From positions 1 to 37,775 of the forward strand of contig JAJDAO010000080.1 in assembly GCA_029261835.1 (NCBI GenBank): 37,775 nt of DNA. Direction: 5' to 3'. Positions within the stretch are counted from its first letter, which is position 1; each line of letters starts with the position of its first letter. Source of the DNA: Deltaproteobacteria bacterium (lineage in GTDB: Bacteria; Myxococcota_A; UBA9160; UBA4427). Below are positions 1 to 8,052 of this stretch, one piece after another. The position numbers and the translations under genes are program-made. A model generated the notes under the pieces. That model saw nothing but the letters and a program-made list of their open reading frames with translations, searched no databases and was not told the origin of the DNA.

Positions 1-182
1 CTAGCCCGGATTATTCATGAAGGTTCGTAGCGAGGCCGTGCAGATGACGTTCTGGGGCGAGAAATCGGGGTTTGGCCACGGAGGCGTACTTGCAGTACGT
101 CGAGTAGCCAAACTCCGATTTCTCGTTCCAGAACGAGCAGATGTGCGGCCGCAGTAGGAGCTTCATGAATAATCCGGGCTAG
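1..182. repeat. Palindromic (hairpin) repeat element, ~182 bp
   Basis: The outer 22 bases at 1-22 are the exact reverse complement of 161-182 (both ends carry CTAG then CCCGGATTATTCATGAA). A second matching block, GAGAAATCGG followed by GTTTGG, sits near 59-74 and pairs with 109-125. The centre (about 86-100) is itself a small hairpin, CGTACT-TGC-AGTACG. The whole segment can therefore fold into one long imperfect cruciform or RNA hairpin. It contains no plausible gene and ends six bases before the stop of the next gene, so it may also act as a terminator there. Its sharp CTAG boundaries suggest a small mobile or REP/MITE-like repeat. A decayed relative appears at 22788-22877. The window begins exactly on its first base, so sequence to the left is unknown. 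Confidence 0.85.
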
Positions 183-188
183 GAGCAG

Positions 189-1400
189 TCAGCCGCGGTA
201 GAGGCGTCCTACGATGCGGAAGGCGTAGCCGGCCAGCGGCGCCAGACACCGGGCCAGAGCCCGCAGCGGCGCGGAGGGCTGCGGCGTGTTCTCGGCCGAG
301 CCGAAGGCGTTCAAAGCGAGATCCTCGCGCAGATCGGCCGTGAAGAGGTTCACGGGGCCGTCGAGCGGAATACCAGTCGAATCCGCGATGCGAACCATGC
401 GCTGAAAGTTGCCCACGACGCCGGCCGCATCCACCAATGCCTCCGGCCCCACCGCGGCCAGCAGCGCGGCCCGAGCGCGCTCGAGGCTCTCGTCGTCCCC
501 GTCCACCACCGCATCGGCGAAAGCGATCAGCGACGCCCCGTGCGCGACCCCGCTCTTCTGCGCAGCAGCCGAATCGATGATGGCGCTCAGATCGGCCTCT
601 TCACCCTGCATCTCGCTGCTCACACGGAGCAGCATCGCATGCGAGCTCGTTCAGTAGAAGCACTGGTTGAGCGATGCGACGCGGGCCGCCAGCAGCTCGA
701 TCTGCGGGCGTGTCAGTGTGCGTCCGACACCGGGGTCGGTTACCTGCTCGACGGCCAGGTAGTGCGCCGCACTCAGGCTCTTGAGATCGCGCACCGCCTC
801 GGGCACCAGGCTCATGGCGCGGATTACATTGCCCGTGCGTCCCCGCCAAAGATCGGCCTCTGAGCCACGCGCACCGCCGGAGGGAATCATCGGCAGCCAG
901 GCCTCCTCCATGCGGGCCGAAGCCGGGCGCACGCGCGACGGCTCACCCGGTACCGGCTCGGGCAACGGGTGGAGCGCCGCACCAAGACCGCGGCAGACGA
1001 AGTCGATGCTCGTCACGGCGACGACCACATCGACCAGCTCGATGTACTGGGCGTCGCTGATACCGCCAGCCAGCGTCTTTTCGAGCCATGTCTTGCCGAG
1101 GCGACTGGCGTCCGTCGTGACGCGGTGGACGGCATCGATGGCGACGTCGGGCAGAGCTGCGCGGCCCTCTTCCGAGCAATCGTGCTCCCCACTCACGGCA
1201 TGTGGGCTGAGCGCAGCCTTCCTCTCGCCACACAGCCGACAGGCACGAGCCGCACGCACCTCGGCTGCGATGGCAACGCGCTGCGCACCGCTCCACCAAG
1301 TACCCGCCTGCGCCAGCCGCCGCCAGAAGAGGCTGTGCGCCGCGACGATATCCTCTCGCACGTCGACGGGAGACCCTTCGAAAGAAACCGGCTCGGGCAA
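189..1400 (-). CDS. AhpD-like / carboxymuconolactone decarboxylase-family protein with two CMD-like domains; probable selenoprotein (CxxU)
   Basis: The frame opens at TTG 1400, with GGGGAG eight bases upstream, and meets an in-frame TGA at 651-653. It then continues without interruption to 189, giving 403 residues if the TGA is read as selenocysteine. The TGA falls on the second redox position of the AhpD motif CxxC-xxx-H: residues 247-254 read C-F-Y-U-T-S-S-H. An N-terminal CMD-like domain has an ordinary C54-x-x-C57. AhpD-type proteins use the Cys pair for thiol-dependent peroxide or disulfide chemistry; the substrate here is unknown. A hairpin with bacterial SECIS geometry follows the TGA. 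The gene lies 24 bases after the lipoprotein gene, downstream of the kinase, so all three probably form one transcript. The alternative is two genes or a pseudogene, but the exact placement of U in the motif argues against that. Confidence 0.85.
615..653 (-). promoter_or_regulatory. Putative bacterial SECIS element following the in-frame TGA
   Basis: On the minus strand the TGA (653-651) is followed by 24 bases and then a five-base loop CGTGT (626-622). The loop is closed by a perfect 7-bp stem, GCTGCTC (633-627) with GAGCAGC (621-615). A lower GCAT/ATGC pairing can extend the stem across an internal loop. Known features of bacterial SECIS elements are an apical loop roughly 16-37 bases after UGA, a short upper stem, and a G among the first two loop bases. 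All three are met (G is loop base 2). SelB binding is inferred. Confidence 0.72.
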
Positions 1401-1424
1401 TTCGCTGGCTCCCCGCGCTGCGAC

Positions 1425-1940
1425 TCAGTTTCCGCCGGCCTTGACGATGAAGTCCGAGCGCTCGTGCAGGTTACCCTGTTCGCTGCGGAAATCGACCTGA
1501 AGCGCGTAGACGCCGGGCTTGGCGCTGGGTGGCAACGGGATGAACGTATCCATCACCCAGCGTCCGGGCTTGAGCTCCTGGTCGATCACCTCGTTGAAGA
1601 TGATCTCGCCTTTGAAGAGGATGCGCGTATCGAGTGTGCCGGTGACTACCTCCGTCGGACGCCGCGGGCACATCACGTAGACAACGCGATGGCTGAGCTG
1701 ACTGCCGGGCTTGGCCCGCACGGGCAATAGCTGGCTCTCCTCGATTTCGAAGAATGGAAGACCACGCTTGTCGCAGTGATACTCCCTCGCGACGTCGGCG
1801 GGCATCGTCCTGTTGTGCTCGCCCACGTCGCGCATCGCGACGCGCAGGGCGGTACAGCCGCCGAGCGCGCCGACACAGACGAGGACGAGCAAGCAGGCGA
1901 GGCGCCGGCGCTGTCGGCCTACTGTCTCCGAATCAGCCAT
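1425..1940 (-). CDS. Putative lipoprotein with a C-terminal beta-sandwich-like region
   Basis: This 171-residue protein starts at ATG 1940, overlapping the 3' end of the kinase gene by 22 bases, so translation may be coupled. Residues about 13-29 form a hydrophobic signal ending in a lipobox-like L-G-G-C, so the mature protein is expected to be lipidated at that Cys and held in the envelope. The rest alternates strands and turns. The part around 'ILFKGEIIFNEVIDQEL' to 'GVYALQVDFRSEQG' resembles Ig-like or chaperone-type beta-sandwich repeats that describe a pulled or loaded ligand domain. I do not recognise a named family. Its position between a membrane kinase and an AhpD-like selenoprotein suggests envelope stress or redox signalling, but that is only context. 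Confidence 0.75.
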   Translation of the reverse strand: MADSETVGRQRRRLACLLVLVCVGALGGCTALRVAMRDVGEHNRTMPADVAREYHCDKRGLPFFEIEESQLLPVRAKPGSQLSHRVVYVMCPRRPTEVVTGTLDTRILFKGEIIFNEVIDQELKPGRWVMDTFIPLPPSAKPGVYALQVDFRSEQGNLHERSDFIVKAGGN

Positions 1941-3286
1941 CCCGGTTGATTCCCGTCTTGTTGCTGCACACTCGCTCGACGCTTCGCCTTCTCAGTCGGT
2001 CTGTCCTCGGGTTTCCCGTCCGGCGGCGGCTCCGGCTCCGGCTCCGCGTCGAGTGTGGTCTCATCGGTGGGAGTGTGTTCCGGCTCCTCCAGCTTCGTCA
2101 ATACTGCGCGATGAGATTCCGCCGACTGCTCGAAAGACGTCGACAGGTCGCTGTGCCGGGCCTCCGGCCGGAGCCAATCGATACCCGCGATCAGTGCCAG
2201 CAGCAGCGCGCAGACAGCCAGACGTCCCGTCCACTTGCGCCGCCGCGCCATCGCCGTGTCTCGCTGTGATTCGATCTCGGCAATCGCCAGCTCGGCCTCT
2301 CCGGCAATGCTCTCCTCGCCCGATGTAATACCACTCTGCGTCAGCGGTACGGCGGTGAGCCAACGCGCCGTGTCCCAGGCCCGCGTGTCCCGAACATCCT
2401 CGGTGCTCTCCTGGCCCGAACCCGACTGCGACGCGCTGGAGGCGGTCAGGCTTTCAAGCTGCCGCGTATCGCTCTCGACTGCGAAGGGCCGCAGCGCAGC
2501 GCGAAATAGCTCCGCGCTCTCGAAGCGCGCTTCCGCCCCCTTCGAGAGTGCCTTGCCCAGCACCTCGTCGAGAGCCTCGGGCAGTGCGGGGACGAGCGTC
2601 GAGGGCGGGATCGGATCGCTCTCGAGCTGCGCGCGCATCAGGCCGTACTCGCCCTTGGCATCGAAGGGCAGGCGACCGGTCAGGAGCAGACAGAGCAGGA
2701 TACCGAGCGAGTAGATGTCTGAGCGGCTGTCGGGCTCTTCGCCGCGGATTTGCTCCGGAGACATGAATTCCGGGGTGCCGACGAGCTGCCCGAATCGCGT
2801 CAGGCGCTCGCTTCCCTCGATGCGAGCGATGCCAAAGTCCATCACCTTGAGCAAGCCATCTCTGCTGAGAATCAGGTTCGAGCCTTTGATATCTCGGTGC
2901 ACGATTCCCCGCGAGTGGATGTAGCCCATGCCATCGAGCGCCTGGAAGAACATCAGGAGCGCATGGTTCAACGACAGAGCGCCCGTGCGGCGAAGGAGTG
3001 ACGCGACGTTCTCGCCCTCGACGTATTCCATCACCATGAGCAGCGAGTCGCCATCGCGCTCGAGACCGTAGAGGGTCGCGATATTGGGATGATTGAGCTG
3101 AGCCAGCGTCTGGGCTTCAGAACGAAAGCGCTGAATGATTGCGGGATTCGCTGCGAGATCCGGCCGCAGGCGCTTGATCGCCACGGCCCGGTCGAGCAGC
3201 GTATCGAAGGCCAGATAGACCTCGCCGACGCCCCCCTCTCCGAGCTTGGACTCGATGCGGTACTGGCCGATCGTCTTGCCCGTCAT
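1919..3286 (-). CDS. Hanks-type serine/threonine protein kinase, membrane-anchored
   Basis: The 455-residue protein has an N-terminal eukaryotic-like kinase domain (about 9-270). Visible motifs are the glycine loop G16-E-G-G-V-G-E-V-Y24, the ATP-binding K38, E57 in helix C, H130-R-D132 with K134 and N137 of the catalytic loop, D150-F-G152, and S-P-E at 176-178. All key residues are present, so it should be active. A Ser/Glu-rich linker follows, then one transmembrane helix (about 355-372) and a short extracytoplasmic Pro/Glu-rich tail ending in basic residues. There are no PASTA repeats or other recognisable sensor domain. It is the first gene of a probable three-gene unit with the lipoprotein and the selenoprotein. 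A GGGG lies just before ATG 3286; the Shine-Dalgarno match is weak. Confidence 0.93.
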   Translation of the reverse strand: MTGKTIGQYRIESKLGEGGVGEVYLAFDTLLDRAVAIKRLRPDLAANPAIIQRFRSEAQTLAQLNHPNIATLYGLERDGDSLLMVMEYVEGENVASLLRRTGALSLNHALLMFFQALDGMGYIHSRGIVHRDIKGSNLILSRDGLLKVMDFGIARIEGSERLTRFGQLVGTPEFMSPEQIRGEEPDSRSDIYSLGILLCLLLTGRLPFDAKGEYGLMRAQLESDPIPPSTLVPALPEALDEVLGKALSKGAEARFESAELFRAALRPFAVESDTRQLESLTASSASQSGSGQESTEDVRDTRAWDTARWLTAVPLTQSGITSGEESIAGEAELAIAEIESQRDTAMARRRKWTGRLAVCALLLALIAGIDWLRPEARHSDLSTSFEQSAESHRAVLTKLEEPEHTPTDETTLDAEPEPEPPPDGKPEDRPTEKAKRRASVQQQDGNQPGWLIRRQ

Positions 3287-3507
3287 CCCCGTCTCGGCCA
3301 GCAGCAGGTCGTCCCCGCCGTGGCCCGTCTCGTGCGAACACCCGGTGTCGAGCCGCCTCCGCGACCGTCGACCGGCGTGGCTCGGGCCCGCCGTACGGCC
3401 CGCCCGTGCGCCCCATGAATCGGTCGGCCAGGGCGCATGCTTGATGCCGAGTGTGGGGAGTTGCCCTCGCTGTGCGAGTCAGGGCCAGCGGCGACCCGCG
3501 CCCCCGG

Positions 3508-5637
3508 TCAGCGCCACATCTCGCGAATCTGGGCGCCAACGTCGACGCGAACGCGATTGGGCGCGGAGTCGCGCGCTTCACCATCCCGCGGGTGCGAGCG
3601 CCCTCGGGCACGGCGCTCGAAACGGTCGAGCAGAGAGTCGGGAATGAAGCGGCTGCGAGGAGTGAATACGCTGGCGTCCCCGAAACGATGCTGCTGGCGC
3701 TTGAAGAAGCGCAACGGGTGAATCACGTGGAGGTGATCGCGTGCTCGCGTCATGGCGACATAGAGCAGGCGGCGCTCCTCCTCGATCTGCTCCGAACGGC
3801 CCGTCGACATATCCGAGGGGATGCAGCCATCTGCGGCGTTGAGAACGTAGACGACGTCCCACTCCTGGCCTTTGGCCGAGTGGATCGTAGACAGGATCAG
3901 AAAGTCCTCGTCGAGCAGCGGATCGCCAGCCTCGTCACCGGTGACGTCGGGCGGGTCGAGGGTGAGTTCAGTGAGAAAGCGCTCGCGGCTGGGATAGGCG
4001 ACCGAGATCTGCTCCAGCTGCTCCAGGTCACCCGCGCGTACCTGGGCCGCATCGTAGAGACGCTCGAGGTGGGGTCCGTACCAGCGGCGCACAAGTCCCA
4101 CCTGGCCGTGCCACTCGGTCGCGCGATCTCGCAGCGAGACCAGCAGCCCACACAGGGGCTGCCAGTCCTCGAGCGCGGCGCGCGGCGCGCGGTAATCGCA
4201 CAGAGAGCTGAGCTCGAAGCGCCGCCGGGCGAGGTGGTCGATGGCGTGCTGGGCATGCCCGGGACCCACACCCGGCAGGATCTGCAGCACGCGGAAGGCC
4301 GCCACGGCGTCTCGCGGGTTCTCAGCCCAACGAAGCACCGACAGCATGTCCTTCACGTGACCGGCCTCGAGGAACTTGAGACCACCGAACTTCACGAACG
4401 GAATGTTGCGCCGCGAGAGTTCGAGCTCGAGCAGGTCGCTGTGGTGGGAAGTGCGGATCAGCACGGCCTGACGCTTGAGATCGATGCCCGCCTCGCGGTG
4501 CTCGAGGATCTGCTCCACCACGTACTCCACCTGCGCATTCTCGTCCTCGACGCTGGCCAGGATGGGCTTCTGCTTCGACGCTCTGCTCGAGAACAGGCGC
4601 TTGCTGAAACGCTCCTCGGCCAAGTCGATCACCGCGTTGCAGGCGTCGAGAACGGGCTGCGTGGAGCGGTAGTTCTGCTCCAGAGTCACGATCCGGGCTG
4701 GCGGATCGAACTGGCCGGGGAAGTCGAGGATGTTGCGCACAGAGGCCGCGCGAAAGCCGTAGATCGACTGCGCGTCGTCTCCCACCACGGTCAAGCCCCG
4801 GCCGGACGGCTTCAGACCAAGCAAGATGGCGGCCTGGAGCGCGTTGGTGTCCTGATACTCGTCTACCAGCACGTGGTCGAAGCGCTCGCCCACCAGCCGG
4901 GCCAGCGACGGCTCGGCCATCATGTAGTACCAGTAGAGCAGCAGGTCATCGTAATCGAGAACGTTCTGCGCCTGCTTCGCGGCGACGTAGCTGCGAAACA
5001 ACGCCTTCAGCTCCTCCGCCCAGGCCTCGCACCAGGGAAAGGCGCTCTCCAGCGTCGCCTCCAGCGCACACTGCGCGTTGACGCTGTGGGAGTAGATCGC
5101 GAGGCAAGTAGCCTTGCGCGGAAAGCGCGATGACTTCTTCGCCAGACCCAGCTCGCCGCGCCGAAGGTTCATCAGGTCGGCGGAGTCCGAGCGATCGAGC
5201 ACGGTGAAGGCGGGGTCGAGGCCGAGCGACTCGGCGTGAGATCGAAGCAGACGATTGGCGATGCCGTGGAAGGTGCCAGACCACTGGATCCGCCCCGCCT
5301 CCCCGTCGCGCCCGGCCACCGCCCGGGCTCCGGCCAGGATTCGCTGGGCACGGCGCGTCATTTCGAGCGCCGCGCGCCGGGTAAATGTGAGCAGCAGAAT
5401 GCGTCCGGGATCCGCCCCCTCCAGGATCAGATGTGCCACCCGATGAGCCAGCGTGTTCGTCTTGCCCGAGCCCGCCCCGGCGATCACGAGCAAGGCAGGC
5501 GCCCGCCCCTCCGAACCGGCACCGTCACCCATCCCGTGCAGGGCAGCGAGGCGCTGTGCCGGGTTGAGCTGTGCAAGGTGGCCCGCGCTCATCGCATCGC
5601 TCGCGCCGGGCGCCCGCGGTACCGCCATCTCGCTCAT
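3508..5637 (-). CDS. UvrD/Rep/PcrA-type superfamily 1A DNA helicase
   Basis: I chose ATG 5637 because it is preceded by AGGGGGGA and because the conserved region starts soon after; the frame is open further upstream, but with non-conserved sequence. The 709-residue product has the Q-motif 'LNPAQ' (24-28), Walker A G53-AGSGKT60, the DExx box within 'VDEYQDTNALQ', motif III 'VVGDDAQSIYGFRAA', motif IV 'LEQNYRST', and motifs V-VI 'STIHSAKGQEWDVV' and 'RRLLYVAMTRARDHL'. These define an ATP-driven 3'-5' helicase used in repair or replication restart. The C-terminus stops soon after motif VI, without the long Tudor-like tail of classical UvrD. It is separated by 221 bases from the kinase gene and is divergent from the DUF3014 gene. 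Confidence 0.94.
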   Translation of the reverse strand: MSEMAVPRAPGASDAMSAGHLAQLNPAQRLAALHGMGDGAGSEGRAPALLVIAGAGSGKTNTLAHRVAHLILEGADPGRILLLTFTRRAALEMTRRAQRILAGARAVAGRDGEAGRIQWSGTFHGIANRLLRSHAESLGLDPAFTVLDRSDSADLMNLRRGELGLAKKSSRFPRKATCLAIYSHSVNAQCALEATLESAFPWCEAWAEELKALFRSYVAAKQAQNVLDYDDLLLYWYYMMAEPSLARLVGERFDHVLVDEYQDTNALQAAILLGLKPSGRGLTVVGDDAQSIYGFRAASVRNILDFPGQFDPPARIVTLEQNYRSTQPVLDACNAVIDLAEERFSKRLFSSRASKQKPILASVEDENAQVEYVVEQILEHREAGIDLKRQAVLIRTSHHSDLLELELSRRNIPFVKFGGLKFLEAGHVKDMLSVLRWAENPRDAVAAFRVLQILPGVGPGHAQHAIDHLARRRFELSSLCDYRAPRAALEDWQPLCGLLVSLRDRATEWHGQVGLVRRWYGPHLERLYDAAQVRAGDLEQLEQISVAYPSRERFLTELTLDPPDVTGDEAGDPLLDEDFLILSTIHSAKGQEWDVVYVLNAADGCIPSDMSTGRSEQIEEERRLLYVAMTRARDHLHVIHPLRFFKRQQHRFGDASVFTPRSRFIPDSLLDRFERRARGRSHPRDGEARDSAPNRVRVDVGAQIREMWR

Positions 5638-5699
5638 GAATCCCCCCTGCCCGCGTCCCGCCGCGGCAAATCGTGGCTGTGGATGTCGTGGAACAAGGG

Positions 5700-5729
5700 A
5701 GAATAGGGAAGGCGAAAATAAAGCAAAAG
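5700..5729 (-). promoter_or_regulatory. Possible sigma-70-like promoter for the helicase gene
   Basis: In the divergent gap 5638-5838, the minus strand of the only A+T-rich stretch carries TATTCT (5705-5700) as a -10 candidate. CTTTTG (5729-5724) lies 18 bases upstream as a weak -35. The -10 is about 63 bases from the helicase start. The match is modest and unsupported by other data. Confidence 0.28.
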
Positions 5730-5838
5730 CTCTTCGCCAGCGAGGTCGCACGATCGTGGATACAGTGACACGGTCCCCGGGCCATTCGGTCGGCGGGCCA
5801 AGCATCGGGTGCGACCGAGCACCTCGGGCGGAGGCTCC

Positions 5839-6768
5839 ATGGAGAGCGGCGAAGAGAGCCATCACTCCACGCTCGACGAGATCTTGTACCGACGCCGGCG
5901 AAAGCGACTGCTCGGCACGCTGACGGCACTCGCGCTGCTGCTGAGTGCGGTCGGGCTCTACCTGATCGTGCGCGAGCCACCGCGGCCGGCGACGCCACCC
6001 GAGCCGCCAGCACATAGCGAGCCGCGGCCGATCCCGATCGCCACCCCCCTCGAGCAACCCACGCCGCCGCCCGTCGCCCCACCCGAGCCCGCGGCCCCGG
6101 TCGCGGTCGAGCGGCCCGCGCCCTTCACCGCGCCGAGCCTGGACGAGAGCGATCCGCTGGTTCGCCAGCTCTCGAACGAACTCTCGCATCAGCCCGACTG
6201 GACGACCTCACTTGCCGCCAGCGATCTGGTGCGACGCTTCGTAGCGGCGGTGGACAACATCGCCGAGGGCAAGAGTCCGAAGGAGCATCTCGATCATCTG
6301 CGCCCCAAGAAGAAGTTCGCGGTCGCCGAGGACGAGCATCACATTGGTATCGATCCCGCCAGCTACGCGCGTTACGACCTGCTGAGCGACGTCCTGGTGT
6401 CGCTCGATGTGCGCGCCGCCGCGGCGCTCTACCGCAAGCTCCAGCCGCTGATCGAGCAGGCCTATGCCGATCTCGGCTATCCCGATCGAAGATTCGACGA
6501 GACTCTCGCTGCGGCCATCCGGGAGCTCTTGCAGACACCCGTTCTGGTCGGCGAGGTGGCGTTGTCGCCTCGAGTGATCAGCTACGAGTACAGCGACCCA
6601 GAGATCGAGGAGCTCAGCCAGGCCCAAAAACAGCTCCTGCGCACGGGGCCGAGCAATGCACCCCGCCTCCAGCGCAAGCTGCGCGAGCTCGCCGGAGCAC
6701 TGGGCATACCCAAGAGCGCACTGCCGAAGTCCAGGATCCACGAGCTTGCGGCGCCCAGCACCCCGTAG
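5839..6768 (+). CDS. DUF3014 domain-containing inner-membrane protein
   Basis: The start is ATG 5839 with GGAGG five bases before it; an in-frame GTG 30 bases earlier lacks this support. The 309-residue protein has a cytoplasmic acidic then basic N-terminus, one transmembrane helix (about 24-44), a Pro/Glu-rich linker (about 45-98) and a conserved helical domain to the end. Typical DUF3014 landmarks are visible: 'DLVRRFVAAVDNIAEG', a Lys-rich 'RPKKKFAV', 'ASYARYDLL', 'AYADLGYPDRRFDETLAAAI' and 'QAQKQLLRTGPSNAPRLQRKLREL'. The molecular role of this family is unknown. The topology suggests a periplasmic domain carried on a linker. The gene is monocistronic and ends 20 bases from the convergent VWA gene. 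Confidence 0.9.
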   Translation: MESGEESHHSTLDEILYRRRRKRLLGTLTALALLLSAVGLYLIVREPPRPATPPEPPAHSEPRPIPIATPLEQPTPPPVAPPEPAAPVAVERPAPFTAPSLDESDPLVRQLSNELSHQPDWTTSLAASDLVRRFVAAVDNIAEGKSPKEHLDHLRPKKKFAVAEDEHHIGIDPASYARYDLLSDVLVSLDVRAAAALYRKLQPLIEQAYADLGYPDRRFDETLAAAIRELLQTPVLVGEVALSPRVISYEYSDPEIEELSQAQKQLLRTGPSNAPRLQRKLRELAGALGIPKSALPKSRIHELAAPSTP

Positions 6769-6788
6769 CAGCGGACTTCGATTGCGAA

Positions 6789-7997
6789 TCAGTGTCGAAG
6801 GATGCTAGGCGCCGAGGGCCGTGAGCCAATCAGGGTGGTGACTGCGTCCTGGATGCCGTCCAGGCTGAGTGGAAACATCGGAAAGATGCTCTTGATGACC
6901 CGGGTCGTTCGCGTGTACTCCCAGTCCTTCGGCGGATCGGGGTTCAACCAGACCGCACGCTGGAAGTGCTCACGGATTCGCCACAGCCAGTCGACGCCGC
7001 GCGTGTCGGACTCGTGGCGGGGGTTGATATTGCCTCGTGCACTCATCAACTCGGCGGGATGCATGGCCGCATCGCCCACGATCATCACCTTCCAGCGGTC
7101 ATCGAAGCGCCGCAACAGGTCGCCTGTGGGAACGGCATCCTTCAGGTAGAGATCGGCGCTCGCCCCGACCCTCTCGTAGATGCAGTTGTGAAAGTAGTAC
7201 GCCTCGAAGGCACGCAGTCCGCGCTCCTCGTGCAGCGCGGTCAGCAGCCGGCTCACGGGCTCATAGTAGGGCTCCATGGTGCCGCCGACGTCCATGAAGA
7301 GCAGCAGGCGCATGTTGTTTCGTCGTTCCGGTCGAAAGACGAGTTCGATCTCCCCGGCGTTCTTGCAGGTACTGTCGAGGGTCTCGTCGATGTCCAACTC
7401 GTCTTCCGGCCCCTGCCGCGTCAGGTGGCGAAGCCGCCTGATCGCCACCCTGAGGTTGCGAGTATCGAGCGTGACGTCCGTGCGATAAGACTCGAAGCGC
7501 CGGTCCTCCGCCACCTTCATCGCGGAGCGGTTACGCGAATGCCCCCCGACTCGGATGCCGGTGGGATGCTCTCCACCATGGCCGAAGGGGGAATGGCCGC
7601 CGGTGCCGACCCAGCGCCCGCCTCCGTCGTGGCGCTCGTCCTGCTCTGCCAACGTCTCGAGAAAGCGGCGCATGAGCTCGTCCGCATCGAGCTCTTCCAG
7701 CATCCTGCGCTGCTCCTCGCTCAGACCCTCGAAATTCTTGGGATCGTTCAGCCATTCCATCAGCTCGTCGCTCGGGTTGAGCTCACCCTCCACGCCGTGG
7801 AAGACGCGTGCGAATACCCGGTCGAAGGCATCGAAGTAGGTCTCGCTCTTCACCAGGCACGCCTTGGCGAGGTTGTAGAACGAGAGCAGATTGCAGTCGT
7901 GCATCCCCCGCTCGAGGACGCTCATCAGCATCTGCCACTCCTGGATGGCGACCGGCACGCCTTCCTCGCGCAGGCCGTAGAAGAGGTCGAGGAACAT
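6789..7997 (-). CDS. CoxE-like VWA domain protein (MoxR-associated)
   Basis: ATG 7997 is preceded by GAGGAGG seven bases away; longer in-frame extensions lack conservation. The 402-residue product begins 'MFLDLFYGLREEGVPV', typical of CoxE-like VWA proteins that pair with MoxR ATPases. The VWA domain carries the metal-site motif as D236-V-G-G-T240, rather than the canonical DxSxS. A G at the second position is common in this subfamily as I recall it, so metal binding may still occur. The C-terminal 'DGIQDAVTTLIG' is also family-like. MoxR/VWA pairs act as chaperones that insert metal cofactors or assemble complexes. The client is unknown; the molybdoenzymes at 32-37 kb are one speculative option. 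It is co-transcribed with the MoxR gene, 55 bases downstream of it. Confidence 0.9.
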   Translation of the reverse strand: MFLDLFYGLREEGVPVAIQEWQMLMSVLERGMHDCNLLSFYNLAKACLVKSETYFDAFDRVFARVFHGVEGELNPSDELMEWLNDPKNFEGLSEEQRRMLEELDADELMRRFLETLAEQDERHDGGGRWVGTGGHSPFGHGGEHPTGIRVGGHSRNRSAMKVAEDRRFESYRTDVTLDTRNLRVAIRRLRHLTRQGPEDELDIDETLDSTCKNAGEIELVFRPERRNNMRLLLFMDVGGTMEPYYEPVSRLLTALHEERGLRAFEAYYFHNCIYERVGASADLYLKDAVPTGDLLRRFDDRWKVMIVGDAAMHPAELMSARGNINPRHESDTRGVDWLWRIREHFQRAVWLNPDPPKDWEYTRTTRVIKSIFPMFPLSLDGIQDAVTTLIGSRPSAPSILRH

Positions 7998-8052
7998 GTC
8001 GCGCCTCCTCTGTCCGGCACGCCCACCAGCCGGGAACGCGCCGTCGGCAGAG

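Noticed and set aside
189..635. A separate 148-residue gene downstream of the TGA
   Set aside because: Its ATG lies within the conserved AhpD motif and it is in phase with the upstream frame, so it is better read as the C-terminal part of the selenoprotein.
3451..5133. Long plus-strand open frame opposite the helicase gene
   Set aside because: It is antisense to a fully conserved helicase and has Arg/Leu/Val-rich composition typical of shadow frames in high-GC DNA.
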